A DNA stretch of 64,000 nt from Utricularia gibba (taxonomy: Eukaryota; Streptophyta; Magnoliopsida; Lamiales; Lentibulariaceae), in assembly GCA_002189035.1 (NCBI GenBank), contig NEEC01000002.1, positions 3,929,001 to 3,993,000 of the forward strand. Reading direction: 5' to 3'. The notes under the pieces were generated by a model. The model made no database searches and was not told where the DNA came from. It worked only from the letters and a program-made list of their open reading frames with translations. The stretch's first letter is position 1. Each line of letters starts with the position of its first letter. The position numbers were made by a program, and so were the translations under genes. This document shows positions 1 through 11,092 of the stretch, one piece after another.

Positions 1-149
1 CCATTCATTTCAGTTGCATCTCCAGTCCGCCAGCTACGTCTACGTATCTCTATTCCATCGATAGATAATTAATACTAGTGTTCACTCACCCCATAGTTTA
101 ACCAAATCCCACCTCTCTCTCCTCCTCTTTCTCCCTCCCTCTCCCCTGT

Positions 150-158
150 TATATATAC
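150..158 (+). promoter_or_regulatory. TATA box of the GIR-like gene
   Basis: An uninterrupted TATATATA run follows a long pyrimidine-rich stretch (CTCTCTCC blocks at about 108-147), a common plant core-promoter arrangement. It lies about 130 bp upstream of the start codon at 282, which leaves room for a transcription start near 180-190 and a short leader with an intron. Inferred from position and composition. Confidence 0.6.
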
Positions 159-212
159 CATCATCCCCTGCATCAACTTCCCAAACCACCGTTTTCAGCT
201 CCTGTTAGTTTG

Positions 213-277
213 GTACGTGCACTCTCTTTTGATTAAGCTTGTTTTCGTACGCTGTAACTAGTGTTTTTTCTTAACAG
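213..277 (+). other. Probable short 5'UTR intron
   Basis: A GTACGT donor at 213 and a pyrimidine-rich TTTTTTCTTAACAG acceptor ending at 277 bracket 65 bases just before the ATG at 282. The length is near the lower limit of plant introns. Spliced, the leader would be about 30 bases. RNA evidence is not available here. Confidence 0.45.
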
Positions 278-281
278 AAAG

Positions 282-604
282 ATGAGCAGGGGAAACGAAC
301 CTAAACTTGATCTGAATCTGAATTTGTCGCCGCTGAGGGCGCGACGGCCGCTAGCGGAGGATTCTTCGCCCAGCCGATCTCAAACCGTGTCCCGTCCTCG
401 ACTCTAAGCTCATGCTTGTCGTCGGATATGGACGCAGATGAGGAGGAGTACTCGATGATGCTGGTGGGCTGTCAGAGGTGCCTTTTGTATGTGATGCTAT
501 CGGAGGAAGATCCGAGATGCCCAAAATGTAAGAGCTCTGTGCTGATTGATGTCATTAATAACGCCAGCACCACTGCCACCAGCCGGGGGTTGAAGAAGAC
601 TTGA
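282..604 (+). CDS. GL2-interacting-repressor (GIR1/GIR2)-like EAR-motif protein, with a one-base frameshift
   Basis: Small plant repressor family. In Arabidopsis, GIR1 and GIR2 bind GLABRA2 and recruit TOPLESS-type co-repressors during root-hair control. The first frame starts MSRGNEPKLDLNLNLSP, with an EAR motif (LDLNLNL) at residues 9-15, and stops after 41 residues. The -1 frame then gives SSCLSSD, an acidic linker, and the conserved tail with CX2CX12CX2C (CQRC and CPKC) around LLYVMLSEEDP, ending at the TGA at 602-604. One extra C in the CCC run at 391-393 joins both parts into a normal family member of about 107 residues. So this is either a sequence error or a recent single-base loss. 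Start chosen at 282 because MSR plus EAR is the family N-terminus. No other gene is near; transposons begin about 400 bp downstream. Confidence 0.85.
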
Positions 605-1019
605 GATGCAGAAGAAAAGGAAAAGCATCATCTTGACATACCAAGCTATTAAGTTATTAGGTAGGCATTGCTTCTTCCAATATCAGAGCCAAGAGACTCA
701 AAACGACAACTTTCTGCTGATCTTTTACCTGCAAGTTCATTCCAACCTGATTGTGTAGGAAAAAAAAAACACAGGAGTGGAGTGACCTTTTCGTTGATAA
801 AAAGTACAGGAAAGGAATGCTCGGTACATCTGTTATTCGTGTATCGGGTTGCAAGCCAGGCATCACGGTACTTTCTTGCTTGCATTCCTGCGGTCTAACG
901 GGGGTCAAATATATTCATTCCTCAAGAAAAATGATGAAAAAAAATAAACAACTCGACGACACATAATTGACAAGAAGTGACCAATTGAGTAATCTGCTGA
1001 GTTACGTGCAGCTTAGGTG
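605..1019. other. 3' flank of the GIR-like gene
   Basis: No gene seen. Probable 3'UTR and terminator region of the GIR-like gene. It contains an A9 run at about 760 and A-rich stretches at 929-950, which resemble plant polyadenylation context. Small ORFs here have no recognisable domain. Confidence 0.4.
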
Positions 1020-1545
1020 GAAAAATTAAATTTTTTTCTTTTTCGTAACTAACTACATAACAAGCATAAAAAAATACAATACCAAACAAAATATATATTT
1101 ATACTAACTCATAGCATAAACATAAAAACTGATGCTAATATCTCATGTTAACATCAATACATGACTCCACTTTTGAATCAATATATTAAGAAAAATATGA
1201 TAAAATCAATGATAATTTCTCATATTAACATTGATTCTTGATTCAACTCCTAAAAAACATATTAGGAATATATGATAACATCCATGCCAATGTCTCCTAT
1301 TAACATTGACTAATAATAACCTAAAGAAATATGGAGAATAAATAAAGAATGTTATCAAACTCGAATCAAGATTCAAGTTCTCTTCTTCATTTCACTATTC
1401 ACCATGGTTTCTTCATCGATTTCCTACTTGTTTCCCAAATTTTCCCAATCATTTTTCTCCAGATGAAGCATACTCCCATCACACTTTTCCAAATGCCACA
1501 TATTTATATCCAGAACTTGCATGTAGCACACTTTTTAATATTATT
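1020..1545 (+). repeat. Direct repeat G, left copy (LTR-like)
   Basis: Diverged copy of 5015-5700 in the same orientation. Shared blocks include GGTGG(A/G)AAAATTAAA, the ~70-base tandem units, AAAGAATGTTA, CTCTTCTTCATTTCA, TTTCTTCAT and TTGGCACAC/TAGCACAC followed by TTTTTAAT. Homology stops near 1545, where the copia fragment begins. AT-rich, with no protein-coding signal. It could be the remains of an LTR; no clean TG...CA ends or target duplication were found. Confidence 0.6.
1118..1335 (+). repeat. Tandem ~70-base units inside repeat G (left)
   Basis: About three degenerate units carrying the core ATCTCATATTAACAT followed by TGATTCAACTC. A matching array lies at about 5205-5480 in the right copy. 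Units differ by substitutions and small gaps. Confidence 0.6.
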
Positions 1546-1555
1546 GTACCTCAGA

Positions 1556-3062
1556 ATGGAAATGTTACGAGTAGAGATAAAATTGCATATGAGATATGTG
1601 AATCAAGTTGTTGATTGTTCTTCTACATGCTCCAAGAATAGCATATGTACTTGAGGAGATGTAGAGCAAGGAAAATTCTATCTATTACATTGTTGATACC
1701 TTGTTTGTGTGATAAACATGAATTTAACAATCAATTAGTTGAAATATGTGACTTCTTGATTTATGTGGATGCTTTAAATAGATATGTAGATCTTGTTGAT
1801 TCTCCATTTTTAGGAAAAATGAAGTTGAAAGTAAACAATCCTATTGATAGTGTTCTCGATGACAACAAACTGGTTGGATCTAACTTTGTAGACTAGCTTA
1901 GAAACTTGATTGTGGTGCAGTATGAGCAAGCCACTAGTTTGTGGATGGAAAAGCTCCTATGCTGGTTGATCCACCTAATCCCACATATGTGGAGCATGAG
2001 TTGCTTCTTCAGTGGAAGACTGATGATAACATACCAAGGTGTTACATGTTGGACTCTATGAATTCTGATTTGTAGAGGCAACATGAGAATCACATCATGG
2101 CTACTTCCATGCGGGAACTATATGACACATCGTGCTGATCCTCTTGCTATGAGATATCGAGTAAGTTGTTTGGTGCCCATATGGAAGAAGGTTCAGGTAT
2201 TAGTGTCGATGTGAATTCAATGATTATGCTCATTGAAGGGCTAAGGAATCTTGATTTCATGATAGATGTTGATCTGAAAATTCAGCTAATTCTCCAGTCT
2301 CTTCCAAAATTGTTTAGAAGTTTCATCACAAATTGTCATATGAATTAGATCAGTTGTTCATTCACAGAGTTGAATAAAAAGTTGATGGCTGCTCAGAGAA
2401 ATTCTGTTGCTTCTGGCAAGACAAGAGAAGTTGCTCGTCATTGAGGGAAAGAAGAAGAAGAAGAAATTCACAAAGAAAGGTAAAGAGAAGGTTGCAGACG
2501 AATTGAAAGTTAAGAAAAATCTCATGAAGAAAAAAAAGACCATCCTTGAGAAGGGTGAGTCCAGTGGCAAAGGAAAGTGTTTCCATTGCAACAATAAAGG
2601 ATATATGAAGAGGAATTATCTGAATTTCCTTAAGTCTATTAAGGAAAACAAATGTAAAAACAAAGCAAAAGGTTTGCATTCTTCTTATTCCAATGTGTTT
2701 GATGGCTCATCACTCGCTTGGGTGTTAGATACAGGTGATAGTTTTCACATTGTTTCTCATGTGAAGTTTAGGAGTGATCGAGGGTCATCACTATCGAAGA
2801 AGCTGATTCTTTGGATGGAATGCAGCAACTGTTGTTGTTGTATCCTTAGGATTAGTTTTGATAGCATTGGATGACCATGTTTTGTTGTTAAATGACGTTT
2901 TATACTTACTAGGTGTCTATCAAAATATTATCTCTATCTCTAGTTTGATTGAGATGAGATATGAGTTTTATTCAACTAAAAGTATATGCATGATGATATA
3001 TATTGCGAATGAACTCATTTTGCATGGTATGACACAGGATGGTCTTTATTATTTTGAGAAGA
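1556..3062 (+). pseudogene. Decayed Ty1/copia gag-protease fragment, left arm of an inverted repeat
   Basis: Readable in pieces over all three frames. About 1920-2350 resembles the copia gag UBN2 region (DGKAPMLVDPP, ELLLQWKTDDN, then a segment ending FRSFITNCHMN). About 2440-2640 is a lysine-rich stretch leading to a degenerate zinc knuckle CFHCNNKGYMKRNY, in which the H and last C of CX2CX4HX4C are both Y. About 2710-2760 is the retropepsin site WVLDTGDSFHI. Then 2858-3055 gives the DDHVLLLNDVLYLLGVYQN segment that follows protease in copia pol. Many stops and shifts; no integrase or RT. The same order returns on the opposite strand at 3076-4515. Confidence 0.75.
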
Positions 3063-3075
3063 TGGGATTGAGTTT

Positions 3076-4515
3076 ATGTATAATAAAAACTATCGTGTGT
3101 CAAAGCATGTCTAATGAGTTCATTCTCATAATATATCATATATATACTTTTAGCAAAATGAAACTCATATTCCATCTCAGTCAAACTAGAGATAGAGATA
3201 ATATTCCTATAGGTACCTGGTAAGTACAAAACATATTTTAACAATAAAACATGGTCATCCAATGCAACCGAAACTAATCATAAGGATACAACAGCAACCC
3301 TTACCCCGTTTCCCATCTGAAAAATCACCTTCTTTGATTGCGATGATCCTAGATCACTCCTAGTCTTCATATGCGAAACAATGTGAGAACTAACACTAGT
3401 ATCTAACAATCAAGTGAGTGATGAGCCATCGAACACATTGGAAGAAGAAGAATGTAAACCTTTTGCTTTCTTCTTACCCTTATTTTCCTTAACAAGGAAA
3501 TTTGGAAATTCCTCTTCCAGTGTCCTTTCTTGTTGCAATGGAAACTATTTCCTTTGCAACAAGACTTGCCCTTCTCAAAGAACGACCTCTTTCATCTTCA
3601 TGGAATTTTTCTTGACTCTCCATTCCTTGGCAAGCTTCTCTTTATCTTTCTCTCTATATTTCTTCTTCTTCTTTCTTGCAACGACAAGAGTAGTTTCTCT
3701 TGTCCTACTAGAAAAATAGCATTCCTCTTAGCAACCATCAACTTGTTATTCAATTCTGCTAATGAACAACTGATTTGATTCATATGAAAATTTTTTGATG
3801 AAACTTCCAAACGACTTTGGAAGAGATTAAAGAATCTGATCAGTTTTTGGATTAGCATCCATCTTGAAATCAAGATTCTCTAGCCTTTGAATGAGTATAA
3901 TCATTAAACTCACATGCATATTAACATCTGAAACTTCTTCCATACGGGCAACAAACATCCTACTCGCCATCTCATAGCGAAAGGATTGGCTCAATGCACC
4001 GTATAGTTCTCATAGATGTTCCAAGATGGAAGCTGCTGTGTTATAATTCTCATGTTGCCTCTGCAAATCAGAATTCATAAAGACCATTATGTAAAACCTT
4101 TTCATGTTGTCATCAGTCTCCCATTGAAGAAGCAACTCTTGCTCCATGTCTGTGTTATAAGATGGATCAACCAGCATAGGGGCTTTGCCATCCAACAAAT
4201 TTGTTGTCATCGAGAATACTATCAATAGCTGTTTGCTTCCAACTTCATTTTTTCTTCAAATGAAGTTTCATCAAGACCTACATATATATAGAAGCATCCA
4301 TGTAAATCAAGAAGTCATGGACTTCAACTAATTGATTGCTACATCCTTGTTTATCACGTAAACAAGGTATGCACAATGTAATAAATAGAATTTTGGTTGC
4401 TCTATATCTCCTAGGGTACATATGTTATTCTTGAAGCATGTAGAACAGCAATCAACAACTTGATTCATATATCTCATATGTAATTCTATCTTTGCTCCTA
4501 GCATTTCCATTCTTT
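3076..4515 (-). pseudogene. Decayed Ty1/copia gag-protease fragment, right arm of an inverted repeat
   Basis: Reverse-strand counterpart of 1556-3062, roughly 80% identical where I compared them by eye. Matching blocks: MEMLGAKIELHMRY (left MEMLRVEIKLHMRY), DGKAPMLVDPS, ELLLQWETDDN, FMNSDLQRQHENY, LAELNNKLMVAKRNA, and DDHVLLLKYVLYLPGTYRN. The two arms face each other with only about 15 bases between them (3062-3076). The stops differ between arms, so the arms are old or come from different family members. It lacks integrase, RT and RNase H. Confidence 0.75.
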
Positions 4516-5014
4516 GGTATATATACCATTCTTGAATAAAATGTTAGTCAAGTAAACAATTCAGCCAACAACTATGTAATGTAATTTAATATTTCAAGTA
4601 TATATACCATTCATGATATAAATACTCACATACTTACAACATTGCGTGCTTTAGAAATAAATGAATAATATCACATATCATTCAAAATATTTCCTGAATG
4701 AAGAGCCAATAAACATTATTTGATATTTGTTTTGAAAAATAAATTCTGAAAATAAAAAAAACAAATAAATTTTCATAAAACCATTTTTCTCTTTGTTTAA
4801 GCCACGTCATGTATCAAGCTAGTCAAATCAAAATTTTCAACACCCACTCAAATCAGAAATGGTATGTTAAAAAATAAATGGCTTTAGCAACCAAAAATCG
4901 ATGATCAAAAGATAAACCAACATGTGCAAAATATTGCATATCCCATGGTTTAAATTTTTTGATGATCAGATAGTTGCTAAACTTCGCTCCAATGCCACTA
5001 ATGGGTTATGCACA
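4516..5014. other. AT-rich spacer between inverted repeat and repeat G
   Basis: No coding signal. Contains two copies of TATATATACCATTC at about 4517 and 4601, which may be repeat edges. Confidence 0.3.
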
Positions 5015-5700
5015 ACAGAGGTGGGAAAATTAAAAGTTTTGCCATTTCACAACCAGCGACATCTCATATCTTAAAAAACATAATAAAAATGATGTCTCTA
5101 GCTCATCCACACGAACTAGAAATCATTCCGATAAGGTTAAAACCAATAAGTATATTTCATACATTTTACCCAAAATATATACTTATAAAATCTCATGGGA
5201 TAAATATAAAAACTAATGTTGTTATGTCGTATTAAAATTGATACATGACTTAACTCTCAAATCAGTATATTAGAAAAAACACAATAACATCAATGCTAAT
5301 ATCTCATATTAATATCCATTCTTGATTCAACTCTTGAATCGATATATGAGAAAAAAATGATAGCATCAATGATAATATCTCATATTAACATCAATTCTTG
5401 ATTCAACTTTTGAATCAACACATCAAGAAAGTACGATAACATCAATGACAATATCTCATATTAACATCGACTAGTAATATACTTGAAGAAACACGGAGAA
5501 TAAAAAAAGAATGTTACTAAACTTGAATCCAGAGTCGATATCTCTTCTTCATTTCATTATTCACCGGTATTTCTTCATTGATTTCCTATTGGTTTCCCAA
5601 TCTTTCCTGATCATTCTTCTCCTTTGAGATGAAGCATCCCCCAAAATTTTCCCAAGTGCCACATCTTTATACCTATAACTTGGCACACTTTTTAATGTGG
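5015..5700 (+). repeat. Direct repeat G, right copy (LTR-like)
   Basis: Same orientation as 1020-1545, with its own ~70-base tandem units at about 5205-5480. Unlike the left copy it continues rightwards into a promoter-like TATAAATATG at 5731-5740. That would fit an LTR whose left copy lost its 3' part. Confidence 0.55.
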
Positions 5701-6199
5701 CACATTTTTCAAAACTTCATATGGTGGGCTTATAAATATGGACTTTAAAGATTTGAGCCTTTAGACCCAAATCATCAATCATATTATTTTGGGTATTAGT
5801 AATTAATATGAGCCTAGGCCCATATCACCAATTTTTTCAAGTGATAAATACTTAACCAATTTATGATTCAAATTTAAAGACATGATAGAACCCTCCAAAA
5901 ATTTGAATCACAAACGTTTTAGAAAATTTCTACTTCTTTTGGGTGTAACTTACTAGGTTCATTTATAATTGACAATAAGAAGCAAGAAATCTTATTTTTC
6001 TAACAATGATATTTTCCCAAAATATCATGTTTCTCAAAAAAATCAAGGGATGTCTATTATAGTATATTTTATTTACCTGATTAAAATTAAATATAATATT
6101 AAATGATGAACCTTGATATCTACAATTATGAATATACTTCATTAAAGACTTCGATCTAGAATGGAATCTTGAATGGTCCAATTCAACTTTCATGTAGAT
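5701..6199. other. Noncoding, possible continuation of repeat G with TATA box
   Basis: TATAAATATG at 5731-5740, followed by AT-rich sequence. No protein domain seen on either strand. Confidence 0.3.
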
Positions 6200-6470
6200 T
6201 ATAAACCAGTATTTGTTACCTTTAGCATTAAGTCTTGATCTTTTTTACTGAACTTGCTTATTTCTATTAGTTTGAGCTTAGACAAAGATTACTGTTACTC
6301 TGAATTCTGCATCTACTGAAACACTTAGCAAGCATAAGCTCCTCGTGATCGACCTCGAAATCCACTATACAAGTTTTCTAAATTTGTATTTTGTATAGAT
6401 TAGGGCTTATATATTTATTTAATACGAAATTTCTATTTTTGCAACGACATTAGGAAATTTTCGTTTATCA
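6200..6470 (+). repeat. LTR family A, 3'-end fragment
   Basis: Matches 47241-47530 (for example GAATTCTGCATCT, ATCCACTATACAAGTTTTCT, TTTGTATTTTGT, AGATTAGGGCTT) and the reverse of 7644-8000. It ends with CGTTTATCA, the shared 3' terminus of the family. The 5' part is missing. Confidence 0.75.
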
Positions 6471-7638
6471 ATCTCATTACCCTGGCTTGGAATTTATTCA
6501 ACAAAGCAATGAGAAAATCTGAAATCTAATCTCTGTTTCACTGTAGTAATGAATCCTATCTTGGTTATTCAAAGTCCTTCATACACTATCGACTTAAACT
6601 ATCACTATCGCCAACTTGTATATTTCAACAAGTCTAATGAGTAACAAATCATAGATAATAATATATATAAGTTACAATAAAACTTCAAGTCAAAGAATTT
6701 TCATAAAACAATATGAATAACACTATGTCGGCATATGTAAAATACCATACATGCGCTATTCAATGTCACAAAGTTGGTCAGCTTATCTCATGAGCCCCAC
6801 ATGTTTATTCTTACATCTCATGTTAAGTAGAATACAACTCATTGCCTACAGTATCTTGACAAACACTTTATCAAAATATTAAATAAACAGAGGTGATAAT
6901 TAAATCAATGATGATATCCAATAAGAGTATTTAAGCTGAGAATAATTTTAATATATATGCTATAGGAGAAGCAGTAGAATATTTTTAATAACTTATATAA
7001 AAATTCTCTAAACAGGAAATTCTAGACATTGCCGTAATAGAGAAAAAAAAAACAATTACAAAACACTAAATTGTATGGCTTTTGAGCATACTTCCAGCAT
7101 AATCTTCGCTTGATTTTACAGCAATCTAGGAAGAGATGTCATCGTTGAACGAAGGTGTTGTGCTGATCGAAGAGCATGAGATGAGATGTGGGCTCTAGTC
7201 TATTCAAAGTAGACAAAAGAAGGGATAGGCCAGATCCAAAAAAAATTGTGGCAAGGCCTAATGAGGCTCATGTAGCAATGAGCCCAAAAGATAAGCTGCC
7301 AACAAAGATAATTAATTTATCGAAAAATCAGGAAATCAATTTTCTTACGATGGCTAGCTGAAAATTTACCATTAAAATGTGTAATGCAAAATATATTGTG
7401 TGTGATACTTAGTATTGCAATGCAAAAATAAGTGTATATATATCAAAGGAAGATTTTTTTCTTCACAAAACAATTCTCTCATGCCAAATAGCATTGATAT
7501 TCTGTACTTAGGGTTGTTCTCATTTATAATAGCACCAGAACAACAGACATCATTTGTACACTAATAAGATCACATAACCTTCCTTAAGATTCGCCAATCA
7601 TTGTGTGCAAAAGTAATTTCAAGAATGAAATTAGGAAA
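6471..7638. other. Noncoding stretch
   Basis: No gene, RNA or element recognised. It lies between two family-A LTR copies of opposite orientation, so it may hold remains of an internal region, but no primer-binding site or domain is visible. Confidence 0.3.
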
Positions 7639-7643
7639 GGAAT

Positions 7644-9013
7644 TGATAAACGGAAATTTCTATTATCGTTGCAATAAAAATAGAATTCCATGTCAAATAA
7701 ATTTATAAATCCTAATCCTTACAAAATAAAAATTAAACACAAAATGTATAGTTGAATTTGGGGTTGATCACAAGGAGCTTGTTCTTGCTAAGTGTTTTAA
7801 TAGATACAGAATTCGAAATAACAGTGGTTCTTAGTCTAAGTTCAAACTAACAGTAGTAAGCAAGTTCATTAAATACGATTAAGTTTCAATGCTGAAAATA
7901 ACAGATGTTGGTTCTAATGCAGAATAATACTAAGATGTCTTAAGGGTCTGCAGGTGGTGTGGTGCTAAGGTGCCTAATTTAATTTACCATGTTCCTATAC
8001 TCACAACTCTAAACAACCTAAAACTATCTAGGTCATTCATCATATTATTGGCTACGCTAATCCTCAATATCATCACCAACATTGCAATTAGGTTTACCCA
8101 CATGCAATGTGCATTGAATTAGGTCTACCCTGGATTAGTACCTACTGCTCCTATCTTGATTTGATGGTTTACCTCTAAATCAAGCATCTGAGTTGCAAAG
8201 CTACTTACTCCTCTCCTTAGGTCTACCCATGGAATGATAGAAATAAGAACTAAGAAACAAACATAAATTATATCATTAACCCTAGACCCACATCACCATA
8301 CTTCACGTTAAGGCATCCCTAAGGTTATAGCTACTTATGTATTGAAGGAAAAATATAATAACATTAAAAATAAAGCAGTGAAAATGTCAAGGACATCATG
8401 AAAGAGTTGATTGCAGAAACTAAAAACGTCAACAAATGAAAGGAAGGTAGTAGTAGTTCTAATTTCCGTTTGCTACTGTTCATAGGTCGAAACAGTAGCG
8501 CTGGACTGGATCTTGATCTTTGCTCTTCACGTTGGAGGTTCTTCTCCAGAAAATTGCCCTTGTTCTTCCCTCTTGTTCAGTGTTCGTCATGTTCGGGGAG
8601 AAGCCCCCTCGTGTGCATGCTGCTCCCACTCCTTCTGCGATTCTCTCTCTTGCAGAATTACTTCTCTTCTCTCCTTTCCCAAGATCAGTATGATTTTTGA
8701 CAACTTTGCTGCTCCTGCCCTTGACTTGTAGACTGCCGTCGCTACAATGTACTCATTGCTCCCTGCTCCTCCTGCTGCATGGTGACTTGCATGAAATCTT
8801 TGTTTCTTCCCTGATTTTGGGACTTGCTGCTGACTTACAATTGGGTTAGAACATGAAGTGGGTTAAATCAAAGGATTTAGCTCAACAACACACAAAAAAT
8901 CACATTTTTCCTAAGTTATATGAAATACTTAAACCTATAAAATAAGCAACAAAAGCATAATTAAAAAGCTATAATTATCATATCCTAAACACATGAAAAT
9001 TTGTGTGATATCA
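7644..9013 (-). mobile_element. Solo LTR, family A, with perfect 5-bp target duplication
   Basis: Reverse-oriented LTR of about 1370 bases, starting TGATATCACAC at its right end and ending CCGTTTATCA at its left end. It is flanked on both sides by GGAAT (7639-7643 and 9014-9018). The ends match the copy at 46804-47530, but this copy carries about 640 additional internal bases (roughly 8050-8850). No internal coding region, so this is a solo LTR left by LTR-LTR recombination. The small ORFs at 8470-8731 lie inside it and have no domain. Confidence 0.85.
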
Positions 9014-9018
9014 GGAAT

Positions 9019-9664
9019 CAATGAAATGATTTCAGCCCTTGAACGACAATGCATTTGACTATATTATGAGAGGATCATCGATTTGTACATATGCAGTTAG
9101 CTACTAAGAAGAGGGAGAAGGGTAATGAGGAATTAGCTGATTAGAGGTGGGAGGTGACTTTATTTTCCATTTTAGGGGTAGTTTGGGTGATTTAGTGTTT
9201 TAGGAGTGACATAAATATTAATATTAATACTTTTCAATTTTCTAAGAATACATTGGTTTGTTATGTTAGAAATATTGCAAAAATTTTTAAATTATATTAA
9301 AAATACTATTTTCAGATACATAATTATTGAATAAATAAATTCATAATTTGTTAGAAGATAACTTGACTTAGATAGGATAAATTACTAAACAATTACTATT
9401 TATTAGACTAGAAAGTTAACACAATTACTAAAAATTTATTAGCATATATATCAATCATGTATGCATTATCAATAAACATATACAAAATGCAATAAGTTCA
9501 GGTATTGTTTATGTTTTTCCCATTTAAGCATTTCCTTGAACATATGACATGCATAATTTTTGTTATTTGATTCCAAACCTGTTTGTTTCATTATCTATCA
9601 AAACTTGCAAATACAAAAATACACAATTCCTTCAATGAAGTGGTATTAAGTAAGCTACAATTCT
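9019..9664. other. AT-rich noncoding stretch
   Basis: No feature recognised on either strand. Confidence 0.3.
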
Positions 9665-9870
9665 ATGGCAACCAATAGTGCACTTACAGTCCCTAACACG
9701 TATCGAAGAAAACTATGAGAATTGGAGTTTGAGAACGCAAGCCTTGTATGGTGCATATGAAGTGATGGATGCAATCACAACGACACCCACTACTAATGAT
9801 GATGTAGCATAGAAAAAGGATAAGAAGGCTTTTTCATTGATTGATGTTGTGTTTTATTCTAATGATTTTA
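9665..9870 (+). pseudogene. Copia gag N-terminal fragment
   Basis: ATG at 9665 gives MATNSALTVPN. A small frame change then leads into RIEENYENWSLRTQALYGAYEVMDAI, an in-frame TAG, and KKDKKAFSLIDVV. The NYENWS...ALYGA...KKDKKA pattern is typical of the start of plant copia gag (DUF4219/UBN2). It breaks off after about 70 residues, and no further copia domains follow on this strand. Confidence 0.65.
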
Positions 9871-10817
9871 TGCTTAGGTTTTAGTAAAAATAATGAATCA
9901 ACACTTGAATTAGAAGGGAGAAAGGCCAAAACATATGGATTTCAATTTTGCTTAAAGTAAACTTGAATAGGCTCAATTTCTCTTTAGTATGATGTTAATG
10001 TGGGTCTATTGCTCCTTGGAGTCTATATGGGTCCAACCCATCTTAGCTGAAATGTGTGAACTAATAGTTTATAAGATATTTCTAGAACAGGGGAAAAAGT
10101 GAAATTGTAGGTTTTAGGGAAGTTAAATTAAGAAGAAAAAAAATCTGTTAGAACCAAAATGTAGGATATTGAAAACTCAGAATAAGGGGCAGACAAGCAT
10201 GATCTAATTGCAAGTATAAAAGAAAAAAATCAGAAAGCAAAGAGAGTGATTTTGGAGGGAAGCTCTAGAGACGAAAAGACGAGCTATCCTTGAGGAATGA
10301 GAATTTGTGATAACTTTTGAAGGAGAAGAAATTAGATAGCAATGAATTGCATTTTGCGGCAAACAAGAAAAACGAATAGGGGTTCCAGCATGATACTAGA
10401 ACAAAACTTCTAAATTCAAATGATCTACTAGGCGACTTCGAGTCATAGACAGAAGGAAAAGAAGCCTTGCGACAAGCTGTTCAAGAAAAGATTGCGAATC
10501 TACTGAATATTTTACTTTTCGCATCCTTAGTTCTCACATTTTTACTTCTTGTGCTTGTGACATTAACATTTACTGTTTTTAACAACTACTTGGATTGCTT
10601 GTTCTATTTGAATGAAGGTGTAGCAACTTATGATTTCGTAACTATTCATGATTAGGATTTAAACCTGACCATGAAATTTTACTTGTATTCATGAAGCTAA
10701 ATTCCAATCTCAATGCAAAATCAACTGCTATCTGTTTGAATGTCGTTCTATGCATTCTATTATTTTCTTTTTGTTTAATACAGTAGAAGAAGTTTATTAA
10801 TTTAGTTAGAGTAGAAA
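9871..10817. other. Noncoding stretch
   Basis: No recognised gene. The 62-codon ORF at 10467-10655 has a hydrophobic middle but no family resemblance I can name and no promoter context. Confidence 0.3.
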
Positions 10818-10827
10818 CATATATTCT

Positions 10828-10899
10828 ACTCTAGGAGTTAAGGCCGTAATAATAGATTTATTAATTAACTCTTAATTAATTAAATCCATCATTATCAAT
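10828..10899. repeat. Mini-fragment of LTR family C flanked by 10-bp direct repeats
   Basis: Bases 10840-10899 match the AT-hairpin segment of LTR C (compare 13565-13625). CATATATTCT occurs on both sides (10818-10827 and 10900-10909). This looks like a filler insertion at a break, or the remnant of a larger insertion. Confidence 0.6.
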
Positions 10900-11092
10900 C
10901 ATATATTCTTCTTCAGTGACTCAAATGAGGAGTCACAAGAACCCTCTTGACCAGGACATTCACAACAACACGTTGAACGCCATCGCGAATTAGGGTATGA
11001 AAGATTGGAGGTTACGCCGTCACTCTCACAGCTACAACTATCCAAACTCACCAATGAAACCGAATCCTTCTCAGAGGAATTCTGATCAACAG

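Noticed and set aside
282-604. GIR-like locus as a true pseudogene
   Set aside because: A single base in a C-run restores the whole protein, with promoter and all motifs intact; sequence error is at least as likely, so it is kept as a CDS with a frameshift.
668-966. Several overlapping ORFs on both strands downstream of the GIR-like gene
   Set aside because: Mutually overlapping, no family resemblance, and they coincide with the expected 3'UTR.
1556-1900. MEMLRVEIKLHMRY... ORF as a captured host gene in the inverted copia pair
   Set aside because: It is present in both arms, but no host family was recognised and it may be an antisense or leader reading; not enough to claim capture.
1118-5480. 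Regularly spaced repeats considered as a CRISPR-like array
   Set aside because: Units are contiguous, degenerate and AT-rich with no unique spacers, and the window is plant nuclear DNA.
8470-8731. Two overlapping ORFs rich in Ser/Leu/Cys, looking like a small secreted protein
   Set aside because: They lie within the solo LTR of family A, overlap in different frames, and have no counterpart in the shorter LTR copy.
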